From the NCBI GenBank assembly GCA_029962745.1, contig CM057167.1, positions 20,589,102 through 20,653,101 on the forward strand: a stretch of 64,000 bases of DNA. Reading direction: 5' to 3'. The notes under the pieces were generated by a model, which did not search any database, was not told the DNA's origin, and worked only from the letters and a program-made list of their open reading frames with translations. This document shows positions 11,291-23,040 of the stretch, piece by piece; within the stretch, counting starts at the first letter, position 1; each line of letters opens with the position of its first letter. A program made the translations under genes and the position numbers. This DNA comes from Echinometra lucunter. Taxonomy: Eukaryota; Echinodermata; Echinoidea; Camarodonta; Echinometridae.

Positions 11291-14200
11291 CAAGAAGACT
11301 GAGGGAGACTATTTATATGGACTGATGATGAGAACTTTTATCAAATTTGTGTTTTGTTTCCAGTTCACTTTCTAAAAGTGGGCAGAATTTATAATACAGA
11401 GCTTTCCTCTGATGAACTTTCTAAAAGTTTACAAAGTTTACAAAAGTTGGATGCCAAGGCGACTGAGTTGGAGTGTATCATTTCTGACTCAAGGTGGCGC
11501 TGTTAAAAACTGGATTTGAGCAGCAGTTAATAATTCTGTTTTGTTAATGTTGCATAGGAGATACCTTACAAGCAACTTGACTGAGTATGATATTACTCTC
11601 CATTATGGAAGATAAAATATATTGTTTTTTATTCCATTTTAAGTACAAACATTCAATTTAGCTGTATGTGATTATCTTTGTAGTTAAAATCAAGGTTATT
11701 TGTGATTTCAGATTAAAAATTTAATTCTTCAAACCTTAGGAAAAATAATCATTACTGAAAGAAAACATTTAATCTGTCTCGTTAGCTACTCTCTTCAATT
11801 GCGAGATCTTAATTTGTTCAAGCAGTAGCTCATATAATTCATTCCTTTAGTTGTTGTTTTTTTCTTACTTTGTGGAATTTGTCCAGTTAGATTTATTTCT
11901 TAAATAGTTTTCTAAAACTGCAGCAATGTTTACTTTGTCAGTTGTTATGGGACACTTTGGGTGCATTCCTGTTTCCAACCAAACCAATTATTTGACACTT
12001 AATTTGTTTTGAAGAATATTTAGTACCGATCACAAACCTTCCCCATGCTAAACATTTTCTTTTTCAGTACTGGAAGAGTTTGTGATATTTTCATTTGCAT
12101 CCTTTCAGTTTGATATGTTCTAAGTTTGAGTTTTGAGGTTTTAGTCAATGCACAAATTCTTTCACTTCCATTTTTTCCTTATGAAAACGACCTTCAATAT
12201 TTTTCTTGCCATCGAAGGCAGTCGTTTACCTTGGGGTTTGAGTATTTTGTGATTGAATGAATGTTTACGGTACCCTTGTTATTCCATCAAATCTTTTACA
12301 AGAGTGGTCTTGTATTGTATGTTGAGGCAATGCCTGTTTGTAAATAAGCATATTTATCAGTGTCATTGTATAAAATAAACAAAAAATTATGAGAGCAAAG
12401 ATTATAAAATATGTTGTAATTAGATATTTTTCAATACATGTACTTGACAAAGGTGTATTTTTTAATTTTGTCAGAGTGGGAGAAGTTCTGCATTGTGTTT
12501 AAAAGTTGAAATGCACCTGCATTTTTCATTTTAGTTACATTTAAATTTAAATGGTTGACTATTGATAGTTGGGGTTGGGGAAGGGGTGTTGGTGTTAAGA
12601 GCCATCATCAGATATTTTGCTTAATTTAACATAATGTAACAGATTTAAACACCATTTTTATCCAATCTTGGGTCAGATATATTTAACATGCTTATTCCTG
12701 TGACCCACGCGTAAGAGTACATGTACTTAGGAAAACACATTATTCAAAACTTATGAGCCTCACTACACTCTCTATTTTTATATTTCTAGTTAAATATATA
12801 TTGTTTTCTTGGTTGGAAATGCTGTTAAAGATTAATTGTAAAGCTTGTTTTGAGTTTTGAATTTTACATGTATTTCCCCTTTCTGTTTTAAAAATTATTG
12901 AAAACTATTAGAAATCTAGTTTTTATGAATATTTCCACACATATTTTTCTTTTTTTTTTGCTTTCTCTCCCTCTATCTCTCTATCACTCATATTGAAAAA
13001 AAAACAAAAATGATTCCTTCTCTATTCTCTTTCACAGCCCTTTACCGGACAACTAATACCCTATCATTCTTCTTTTATCAAAAAAATCAGTTTCTTACTT
13101 GACTTGATGTTCATATAGTACCCGTATCTTATATTTCCTAAATTTTGAACTGTTCAAGGTTCTTGATATGACAACAACTTGGTTTCTAAGTTTGTTTTTT
13201 CTTGAATTTGTGTCTGGTGAAAAGGATTCATCATGCTCTAGGAAAGGACAAGTTACTGTACTTTTTATGAATGTATATATTTATATATATATTAGCTCAG
13301 GATACATGGTAATAAAACATGGCAAAAAGAGCAATGATATTGGTGTTCTGTTGTCGTTTCTGAAGTGTAGATTTTTTACAGAAATATATTTTAAACTTTA
13401 CATCCATTCTCTTAAGAATTTTCTAGAGAAATAATATTTCAGTAAAACCAACTTGGATAAACAACAAAAGGGAATTTTGCTTAACAAAGTCACCATGTTT
13501 TGTTTTGTTTTGGTTTGTTTTGTTTTGTTTTGTTTTGGTTTTTTTTAAAGTTCCCTCATTTTATTTTAAAACTGTAAAACTTAGAAGATAAATACTCTGT
13601 TCTAAGTACAGGTAAATAATCATTAAGGAAAAGGGGCATGCACATTATCTTATTTTTGGTATTTAGATCCCCCCCCCCCCCACACACACACATACAAACA
13701 CCAACAAAGCTGACATTGCAGGTCATTTACTTGACCCCAATGTCTTCACTAATTCCGTGCTAGTGCTACTTGCTTGGATGTATATTTAGCTAAATGTATA
13801 TATTAAAGTAAAAGGCTAACATTGTGAGAATTTTCAAAAAATCTCATTTGGCTACTTGACAATGGTATGAACACAAAAGTTATAGTTTTAAAATACCTGT
13901 CTGAAAGTTTCAAAGTATAATGTCGACAGTAAGTATTTTTAAATATCAAAAATGTAAACCAATGTTTGAAGAAAATATAGTGGCTGGTTGCACAGACGGG
14001 ACATGTGCACAGAGTTCACCTGCACAGTGTATGCATATCATGTACATGTACAGTACGGTGGTGTGTGTATGTGTGTGTATGCATATCATGTATAGTACAG
14101 GGAGAGAGGTGCAGCCAACGATTTCTATTTGAATTGGTTGAAAATGCTCCTCTAGCTAAAGTGTCTTGTGAGACCAACACTAATAAAATCAGCATTTGCA

Positions 14201-15496
14201 TCTTTAGGAGCAAAATTTGTATACTGGGAATACTTTACACATGTATCTGGGCAAAACAGGATACTGTGCTGAGGAGAACATAAATGTAAAAATGATGTCT
14301 GTATCAGTAAATAAGATTTGCAGGCCTCTCAGGGTTTCAGAAAATTGATTCAAATGTATAATAAATAACAACTGTGTCACAAGAAATTAAAATGATATAT
14401 GAAACACATTTATAACACAACTTATATTTTGACCACCATCAAGGTTTTTAGTATTTATTAATGATATGTGTGAAATCTTACACAATTAACATTCCAAGTA
14501 ACATTCCATCGACATACGCTAATGCCATATATATAAACTCGCTACCAGCTGCTCAACATATTCTGCTCAACATCTTAAGCATACATATTCAAGATGAGGC
14601 CTATTTTTAAAGAACTGATGGGCCCTTTACATTGCAATAAAGAAAGTGAAAGCTCAGTTATTCTACAGAAACTTTCGCAATGTTTTATGCATTCATATCA
14701 TTCCATAGTATCATAATTAGAAATACAGAATATTCAAATTAAAAATATTGAAGGAAAAGTGGTGATGACAAAACCAAACTAAAAATCCTACCAAGGAACT
14801 AAATCTGTAATTCGAACTCGTCAACACAAAGAACAAAATCATACATTTTGCTTTTCACACACAGTATTCTACGACTGGAAACAAAACAAAGAAGATAGAG
14901 ATGACAGAAATGCAACAAACCACACTGTATATACCAACCACTCCAAGTATGGAAGAATGATACATCTTTCAGAACTTTCAAAGTTAAAACTTCAACCTTT
15001 TCTGAAAGCTTCTGTGTAAAAGCATATACAAAAGTAAACTTCAATTTTAATTTTGCCTGAAGAAATTTCTACTGTATTCTTTTTTTTCTTAATATGGTGA
15101 TACTATTTGCATCAAGACTCCTGGTGGAGCAATGCATGTACATGTATTACATGTATATCGGGGGGCACAAATCAGGGGAGTCTAAAATCGCTCTTAACTA
15201 TGGCAGACCATTCATGCCACTCTGTTTACTTTCACCATCGGTATCTGAAGGGATGCACAAATCATTGTCACAAATTTGAGAAATTTACACATTTTCTTTT
15301 CTTCTTCAATGAACTATAAAAAAATTTTCAATTCTGCAGATTTGTGACGATTTATAAATACAGTATATCTACCTCATGTTCCAATACGATTCCCTATGGC
15401 ACTTTAATACCAATGACCCTGATATAAACATATAAACTTGACAATGAACATAAGATAGGATTGCACAGAAAGTAAGTTTTCTGCCCTTACACACAT
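11291..15496. other. 3' UTR and downstream flank of the C13-like gene
   Basis: AT-rich, with no further exon recognised. Candidate polyadenylation signals AATAAA lie at 12374-12379 and 13311-13316; which is used cannot be told. The stretch also contains a (TTTTG)n tract at 13498-13540, C and CA runs at 13671-13700, and tgtacatg/gtatgcat-rich DNA near 14030-14100. Confidence 0.5.
12374..12379 (+). terminator. Candidate polyadenylation signal AATAAA
   Basis: A canonical hexamer about 1.08 kb after the stop codon of the C13-like gene. A second hexamer at 13311-13316 is an alternative. Confidence 0.35.
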
Positions 15497-15856
15497 ATTC
15501 TGAGTAAACTTCTTGAAGAACATTTTGTTTTTTTATACCACATGTCAGGATTCGAAGCCTCTGATTTATTCAACCTGCAGGCAAGAAATTCCCTACTGAC
15601 TGCCAGGCAGTAAGCAAGAAACACTGACCATGCACAGTTAAACATGTGCATACAAAGCAATGGAGCAATATTATGCTTATGAAATTAACAATGGATACAG
15701 GCAGTCGAATACACGCACTATACTCATATTGGCGAAAATCCCTTCAAATAAAGCATATTTTCTCCAAATATCCCCTTTTTAGAACCTACAGCCAGATGCA
15801 GTCCATATTCTAACCAAAAAAACTAGATGAATCTTCGACCACACGTGGTCGAACTT

Positions 15857-16725
15857 TATGCCTCCGCCATTACCAAATCAGAAACAAATGGCACTTCATG
15901 TTGATTTATTTTCATTTATACAATGACATCTTTGACCTTGACCTTTGACCTTGTGACCCCCAAATCTAATGAGAGCATTGCCCTTTCCATATGCATACAT
16001 GAGCCAAGTTTGTTGAACCGTCAAATGGTTACTGAGTTATCACAAGAACGAACCATTTCTATGTACATAATGACCTTTATGACCTTTGACCTTTGACCTT
16101 GAGACCCCAAAATCTAATCAGATCATTGTCCCTCCCATATGCATACCTGTACCAAGTGTGAAGTTGATAGGTCGAATGGTTCTTAAGTTATCGCGAGAAC
16201 GAGCCATTTTTATGTGTTTTATTAACTCTATGACCTTGACCTTTGACCTTGTGACCCCAAAATCTAATCAGATCATTGTCCCTCCCATATGCATACCTGT
16301 GCCAAGTCTGAGGTTGATAGGTCAAATGGTTCTTAAGTTATCGCGAGAACGAGCCATTTTTATGTTTTATTACCTCTATGACCTTGACCTTTGACCTTGT
16401 GACCCCAAAATCTAATCAGATCATTGTCCCTCCCATATGCATACCTGTGCCAAGTTTGAGGTTGATCTGTCAAATGGTTCTTAAGTTATCGCGAGAACGA
16501 GCCATTTTTATGTGTTTTATTACCTCTATGACCTTGACCTTTGACCTTGAGACTCCAAAATCTAATCAGATCATTGGATACACGAGCCAAGTTTGAAGTT
16601 GATCTATCAAACGGTTCTTAAGTTATCGCGAGAACGAAAACGGGACGGACGGACGGACAGACGGACGGACGGACGACCCGAAAACAATGCCTCCGGCAAC
16701 AACCTACGGTGGGCGGAGGCATAAA
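15857..16725. mobile_element. Repeat element carrying about 149-bp tandem units rich in TGACCTTTGACCT
   Basis: The outer boundaries look like short inverted repeats: tttatgcctccgcc at about 15857 and ggcggaggcataaa at about 16711. Between them are about 4.5 tandem units of roughly 149 bp. Recurrences of gcgagaacga are near 16037, 16192, 16341, 16489 and 16627. Each unit starts with tgaccttgacctttgacctt followed by ctaatcagatcattg. The block ends with a (GGAC)n tract at about 16645-16675. A 22-bp direct repeat (15497-15518 and 16731-16752) flanks the larger segment. The class is uncertain. Confidence 0.75.
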
Positions 16726-17100
16726 AAACCATTCTGAGTAAACTTCTTGAAGTATATTTTCCTTATGTTCAATTTAAAATGCATTACTTTGTACAGATAA
16801 ACTCCCATAGCACATCTCTAGCAAACCTTAGTACTTAAATAAACTTATCCTCTTAGGGCACATTGCAATCAATTGCATATCCCCCCAAATCAGTCGAAAG
16901 TCTTATGATTAATTGCAAATTTGAAATTGGTTGCAACTTACAATCAATCCTGTTGCAAGAAAAAGTTGCGCCTGATATTAATATCACATGCAAGTCTCGC
17001 AATCTCACAATTTGCAAATGAATTGCAGCTGATCGCAACTCAACTTTCTTGCAACATCTCCTCAGTTAATCCGGCTAACAGAGGAAGTTATAAACTAATT

Positions 17101-17240
17101 CAGCGGACCCGGGTTCAAGTCTCGTCTGAGTCTAGTCACTTCTCTCAGATGGTGGCGTAAAAGGCGGGCCCAGACGTAAATAATCATATCTGATTGATAA
17201 ATGTCTGCAAAAACCTAATTCAACAACGACAACAACAAGT
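17101..17240 (+). mobile_element. tRNA-derived SINE, copy 1
   Basis: It contains a B-box-like gggttcaagtc, then a body shared with 34700-34838: gatggtggcgtaaaaggc, cagacgtaaataatcatatc and tgattgata. It ends in a (CAA)n tail. The plus orientation is set by the B box and tail. Confidence 0.75.
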
Positions 17241-17411
17241 TAAAGGGGGTACCCAATGCTGAAACAATGTTCCTTCATTTAAAAGAGTATAATTTTATTA
17301 GCAGAAAATCATCTGCCTAAGTTTTTTAAAAAGTCATGTTGCCAAGAAAAACCCAAAATATGGTAAGATTTCAGCCTATTTTTGGCCTCTAAGCTGTGTC
17401 ACAGTTTAAAC

Positions 17412-18264
17412 TAAACTGGCCAGCAAAAGAAAGTACCCACTTCTTTCAAAGGCTGCACACAAAAATTCACCCCATAGAAATAAACAATTTTGTACACAGG
17501 TATGGTGCAATATCCATTAGTAATCACATACCCAACAGGAAGTGATTATCTTTATTACAAAGAAATAAAATGACATGTACATCATCTTGGTCACTGAATC
17601 AAAAGTCACAAAATGTAACAGAATGAGCCGTCCAGGTTTTACACAAAAGTCAATGTCAAAGGATGAAATAAACCAGACACAAACAACAATGTTCAATAAT
17701 GTGTATGTCCTCCTCCTGCCTGGACACATTCCAGGCATCTCTGACGCATGCTTTGGACAAGTTGTCTGGTAGTCCTGGGGAAGTTCTGTCCATTCCTCCT
17801 GCAGAGCTTGGATCAATGTTTGCCGATTGGTAGGAGGCTGTTCTTGGCAGACGGGTGAGATGGTGAGATGGAGGAGGAATGGACAGAACTTCCCCAGGAC
17901 TACGCCAGACAACTTGTCCAAGGCATGCGTCAGAGATGCCTGGAATGTGTCCAGGCACGAGGAGGACATACACATTATTGAACATTGTTGTTTGTGTCTG
18001 GTTTATTTCATCCTTTGACATTGACTTTTGTGTAAAACCTGGACGGCTCATTCTGTTACATTTTGTGACTTTTGATTCAGTGACCAAGATGATGTACATG
18101 TCATTTTATTTCTTTGTAATAAAGATAATCACTTCCTGTTGGGTATGTGATTACTAATGGATATTGCACCATACCTGTGTACAAAATTGTTTATTTCTAT
18201 GGGGTGAATTTTTGTGTGCAGCCTTTGAAAGAAGTGGGTACTTTCTTTTGCTGGCCAGTTTTAG
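17412..18264. mobile_element. Long palindrome built from two inverted 3' ends of a Tc1/mariner-like transposon
   Basis: Two arms of about 390 bp (17412-17802 and 17868-18264) are near-perfect reverse complements around a 65-bp spacer. Each arm holds the C-terminus of a Tc1-like transposase ending MRQRCLECVQAGGGHTHY and a stop (minus strand, stop at 17693; plus strand, stop at 17979, with one Gly replaced by Arg). In both, the upstream WTELPQDY part sits in a different reading frame. The remainder of each arm is the element's 3' flank and terminal repeat. No intact transposase exists, so this is a foldback derivative. Confidence 0.85.
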
Positions 18265-18816
18265 GTACCCACAATGACGTCATTGTGGTTACCTTGTCGC
18301 GCAATTCTAGCAAAATGTGTGCAAGGTATAATACATATTGTCCAGTCTAGCGCGTGCCACAACTGCAATACGCGAAGCTGGGTAACCACATCTACGTCAT
18401 ACCTCATACTCAAATTTTAAGGTCAACCCTTGACTAATCACAAATAATTTGCCAAAATGCATTGATTTTGATTGACAATCATCAAATTTTTAATGTTACT
18501 GTTCTTAGAATTCTATTATCGATCATAAATCAAAATTTTTTTAAACCATTGTGCAATCACTATAAGCTAATAGTACATGTATCATCTACGAGTACACCCT
18601 GCAATTCCTCTACAGCCAATGTGTCTATTCAGGCATCTAAGAAGGAGAAAAGGAAACATAGATACCAACAAGTACAAGAAATGGTCATGACATGTATGCC
18701 ACACATAACTCACATTCCACCTGAACATTACAAAAAAATCAACATAAATCACAAATTAATAACCCACAAGGAAAGGCTCCATTTCAAAGATATTTCAGGC
18801 TAATTACATTTGATTA
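18265..18816. other. Unassigned intergenic stretch
   Basis: About 550 bases without a recognised gene. It starts with ggtacccacaatgacgtcat just outside the Tc1-like palindrome. A related gggtaccca lies outside its left arm near 17246, hinting at an outer, older repeat. Confidence 0.35.
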
Positions 18817-19024
18817 CAAGAAGAAGAAGAAGAAGAAGAAGAAGAAGAAGAAGAAGAAGGAGAAGAAGAAGAAGAAGAAGAAGAAGAAGAAGAAGAAGAA
18901 GAAGAAGAAGAAGGAGAAGAAGAAGAAGAAGGAGAAGAAGAAGAAGAAGAAGAAGAAGAAGAAGAAGAAGAAGAAAAAGAAGAAGAAGAAGAAGAAGAAG
19001 ACAAAGAAGAAGGAGAAGAAGAAA
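18817..19024. repeat. (GAA)n microsatellite, about 205 bp
   Basis: Almost pure GAA triplets with occasional GGA. It translates to poly-Arg or poly-Ser in open frames that are artefacts. Long GAA tracts can form triplex DNA. Confidence 0.98.
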
Positions 19025-19030
19025 TCACAG

Positions 19031-19720
19031 TATCACGTGACCTCCGATGGCACCATAACATGCAGATCCCCTAGAACATCTACAACCCAAGTTTGGTTGA
19101 AAAGTGAGAGACAGTTGCAAAGTTATCTGTTATAAGAGAGTCTTGCAGGTAAACCTTAATGTTTGACCTCAAATGACCTTTGAATTTACCATGTGACCTC
19201 TGAAGGCACCATAACATGAATGTACCCCCAAGTGCATCTACTTCTCAAGTTTGGTTGCCATTGCAGCAACACGTGCAGAGTTATGTGTCATAAGAGAGTC
19301 TTGCAGGTAAACTTTAACATATTACCTCAAATGACCTTTGACCTATCATGTGACCTCCAATGGCATTATTACATGCAGGTCCCCTTACTGCATCTATAAA
19401 CCAAGTTTGGTTGAAAAGTGAGGGACGGTTGCAAAGTTATCCGTCATAAGAGAGTCTTGCAGGTAAACTTTAACGTTTGACCTGAAATGACCTTTGACTT
19501 TACCATGTGACCTCTGAAGGCACCATAACATGAATGTACCACAAGAGCATCTATCACCCACTTTGGTTGCTACTGCAGCAACATGTGCAGAGTTATGTGT
19601 CATAAGAGAGTCTTGCAGGTAAACTTTAACATTTGTGACGGACGGACGACGGACGACAGACGATGGACGGACGGACGGCATTTAGATCCCTTAGTCTTGC
19701 CTTCTCCTCCGGTGGGCGAG
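19031..19720. repeat. 155-bp minisatellite with alternating A-B units plus (GGAC)n tail
   Basis: Four units mark themselves by gagagtcttgcaggtaaac near 19137, 19296, 19451 and 19606. Units alternate: type A has gttgaaaagtgagrgac, type B has ttgcagcaac, making a dimer of about 311 bp. Each unit holds tgacctcaaatgaccttt. The tail from about 19636 is gacggacg-like and ends in ctcctccggtgggcgagac, echoing the ending of the element at 15857-16725. Confidence 0.8.
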
Positions 19721-20007
19721 ACAAACATCAAATTCTGCAAGTTTTGTGTCTCATGCATTAGTGATAAGCACTTCACTCGGCTAATTCATAGTAAGACAGA
19801 GTCAGATAATGAACTTGACAAGATTTCATTCATTATCCCCATGTGACATGACTTTTGTGCAGCACATCATCAGAAATCAAAAGCAATTATGAAATATCGT
19901 AATGGCAAACACTCTTTGTTAAAAGCTCATCTGAAATTCTATCAAACCACTTCAAGATCTGGGATATTTCCAGCATGAAAGCCCCGTGCGTGACAATATT
20001 TCTTTAA

Positions 20008-20383
20008 CCCATGGCAGTACAGAGTTTCCTAAAGGTGTTAGTTTATCAGTGTTTCCTCCTCAAATTGGCACCAATTATTTCTATTTTCCATTCCTACATA
20101 GCCTGAAAAACAGAAACAGAAGATAAAATAAAAAAATGCCAATTTGTCCACAAAAATAGTGATCTACTTTTTTTTCTCTCACCAAGTTTCCAATTCAGAT
20201 TTAAATGATTTGCTTCAATCAAATCAGTTATTCCGGAACAGTCCTGTGTAAATCATCAAAAAACAAAATCCAAATTTTCAGTGAATTCTGCTCTTTCTGC
20301 TTATGTATAATGTCTATTTACATCAGTACATCAACAGACGCAGCATAAAGTGTCACTAACAGTTGACACTGTACTGCTATAGG
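20008..20383. mobile_element. Family T1 MITE (copy 1 of the duplicated locus)
   Basis: Left end after TTAA (20004-20007), cccatggcagtacagag. Right end actgtactgctatagg, with the TTAA decayed to taaa. The allele or paralogue is at 30020-30394. It belongs to the same family as 140-547 and 47488-47897. Confidence 0.7.
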
Positions 20384-20828
20384 TAAAAGAACACATCAGA
20401 ATGTACAATCAAAAATTTCATAATCCTGCATCAGTTTGTTCTAAAACTCACAATAAATATTATCAGGCATCATACACTCTCATCAACAACACTTCATATG
20501 ACGAAAAAAAATTAAAATGAAACTTCAAGCAAGTTTTCAAATACAGTCAAACTTGCTCTGGCCTTGAAACAGTGTTCCTAATAAAACACTGCAGTGAAAC
20601 CTGTGCAGAAAGGCCACCTCCCTAGTGAAGACATATATTTCCATGATAAATGTGTCTCACTGAATTTTGTTAAAGCATATTCACACACACAGGTATCGTT
20701 GCACCTATACGATGTATAGCTATACAATTCTACTACTATTCACACACACTCACCATGCTGCAACTCTTCGTACATCGTTCATGAAATTAGTCAGGAAAGC
20801 TCCGCCCATTTATACCAGAGTCAGTACA

Positions 20829-21163
20829 GGGGCCTGTTGCATAAAACTTGCATTTGAACACAACTGGGGGGCCCGTTGCATAAAACTTACTATAATAGTA
20901 ACTTTGCCATTATAGTAACTCTTCATGGAATACTGGATTTTGATTAGCTACTGAGCAACATGCCATGCTCAACAGCCAATCAAAATCCAGTATTCCACGA
21001 AGAGTTATTATAATACAAAAGTTACTATTATAGTAAGTTTTATGCAACAGGCCCCTGGATAATCAAACACAACTTTTTTTTTGGCCAATCAGAAGTGCGC
21101 AATAAGGACTCATGTTTGATTTTTTGGAGTTGCGATCAAACGCAAGTTTTATGCAACAGGCCC
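20829..21163. mobile_element. MITE with a second, related MITE inserted inside (20866-21055)
   Basis: The outer element has ends ggggcctgttgcataaaact and its reverse complement (agttttatgcaacaggccc). The inner element at 20866-21055 has very similar ends (gcccgttgcataaaactt) but a different palindromic core containing ggattttgatt. The homologous outer element at 31036-31183 lacks the inner one and shows the uninterrupted site acaactctggataatc. That proves a distinct insertion event. Confidence 0.85.
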
Positions 21164-21565
21164 AAGATATGGGAGCTTATCCATTCACACACAAGTTATC
21201 CGACGTACAGGTATATGATAAAACACCCATAACACCGTAGAGTTACATGACATACAGTTGTGCGTGCATTCACACACTCGCTTTTGCACTTAACGTTGTA
21301 TACCTACACAAGTCTTGGATACGGTGTGTGAATGGAAGTGAGACAGCAACCAGTACAAACAGACCACCTGGCAATAAAGACTGATTTTGTGTCTCTTTTC
21401 AGTGGTTCTTCAATAAGCAGGATTGACTGTATTTGAGTAAGAGAAGTTCAGTTTGTGAATACCAAGACTATCCCATTGACTGCTGAATATTCTCCTTCCC
21501 ATAGAATAAATACAGAAAACACTCAATTCCACTAGCCAGTGGGTTATATTGCATACCGACTTCTT

Positions 21566-23040
21566 CTATTTTCTCTCGTCCAAGCTTTCGCTGCTCCCTC
21601 TTGCACCCTCCTCTTCATCTGCTTGGAGTTGTTGTTGCCACATGTCAGCATAAATACCATCCATTTCTAAGAGTTCCTCATGCCTGGCATATGAAAAACA
21701 TATAGGCATCATAATTTTGGTCAAATTCCTAGGCTTTGAATAGTTTGTATTGTAAAACTAATGAGCTGTCATCTTGTTTGTAGTCATTATTTATTGTCAT
21801 TTCAATATGTAACAATCATGTATATGTATTTTGTATTGTATATAATATATAGGGGGCCCCAAGGACAACAGTTTTTAACTCCTGAGCCCTGTTTCATAAA
21901 ACAAGTTATCAATAAAAAGGTGCAATAACTGTTATAAGCTACTGAAATCCTTGCATCTGATTGGCTGATAGCACATTTGTCATAGAAATGTTGCAGTTGT
22001 TACTGATAACAAGTTTTATGAAATGGAGCCCTGATGGGGCTATCTTGTTTAAAAAACACAAGTAAATAAATAAATATGAAATAAATAAACATCACTATCA
22101 AGACAGTGGATGATGAACAAACTAATAGCAGATGTAGTCAAAGAAAAGTCATAAAGCTTTAGAATGCATTTTCCGCAAAATGTACAACCTGTATCAACTC
22201 TACATTTTTCCTCAGTATATTACCCACTTAATGAAATGCTAGAAGGGCACAAACAAAAGTTTTGGTCAATTTTCTGAGCACTTTATTTGTAAATGTTGAA
22301 GTAATAAGCCATATTTTAAGCTTTAAACTGACTCACATACTGTATAAAACAAGAAAAGATTTGGAATTTCTTTTTTTTCCAAAAAATCTTCATTTAAATT
22401 TCCACACATCTTGCCTTTCTGCCAACCACAAACAAATTATATACCAGTAAAATAATTTCCAATGATTGATTATACATAATAGCTTAAGACATAACTGCAA
22501 TACATATTTTCAAGTTCTAAGGGCTAAAAATGTCACCTGGTACCAAAATGCAGTCATAAATATGCCTAATTGGGAGAAAAAGACTTCTTTTTTAAATGTC
22601 AAACAAAGGGGATAAGTTTAATTTTTTTCCACTAAAATAATAAAATAAAATGTACTTTGTGCAGATAACCACCAATAGAAAAACTTATCATTTTCATATA
22701 GTGTAGCATGTTTTTCTATCTACAATGATCACCCATACTTGCACTACTGATACATGTTTCATTTTTGTTGTCTCTGTATATACACTGTATGGCGCACTTC
22801 GACTTTTCTTTTTCAGAGTGAAAAAAGTATGCCTTATGCGTAGTTGTACAGTGACTCAAGGCTTCATCACACCTACCTTCCTTTTTCCACAATGACGCCA
22901 TCCTGCAGCACCAGAATCTGATCGGCATTGATGATGGTTGATAGACGATGGGCCACGACAATGGTTGTTCTGCCTTGGCAGATGTTTGCTAATGATGCCT
23001 GGATGTTACGCTCGGTCTTGGTATCCAAAGCTGACGTGGC
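21566..23040 (-). pseudogene. Partial copy of ABCB6: last two coding exons only
   Basis: Two exons, 22877-23040 (164 nt) and 21566-21683 (118 nt with stop), are open and keep ag/gt borders. They encode the D-loop region [11 protein letters not shown], the H-loop AHRLSTI and the C-terminus YADMWQQQ. The C-terminal exon's differences from 31587-31704 that I checked are synonymous. The exon that should precede them on the minus strand (signature and Walker B) is absent: a foldback element begins at 23646 instead, followed by an N gap. It is either a truncated tandem duplicate or the other haplotype of the same gene. The preserved reading frame argues against an old pseudogene. Confidence 0.75.
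21885..22032. mobile_element. MITE family T2 (TTTCATAAAAC ends), copy in locus copy 1
   Basis: The ends are gccctgtttcataaaacaag and cttgtt...ttttatgaaatggagccc in reverse complement. The core has gcatctgattggctgatagc. Other copies: 31905-32052, 44888-45230 (interrupted) and 59046-59190. Confidence 0.8.

Noticed and set aside
16086..16596. Repetitive reading frame with IIVPPICIPVPS-type repeats
   Set aside because: It is the 149-bp minisatellite read in an open frame because the unit length happens to allow it.
17517..18157. Mirror-image frames of about 150 codons on both strands
   Set aside because: They are halves of the Tc1-like palindrome with a frameshifted transposase end, not a host gene.
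18804..19061. Long poly-Ser and poly-Arg reading frames on both strands
   Set aside because: They are translations of the (GAA)n microsatellite and have no other content.
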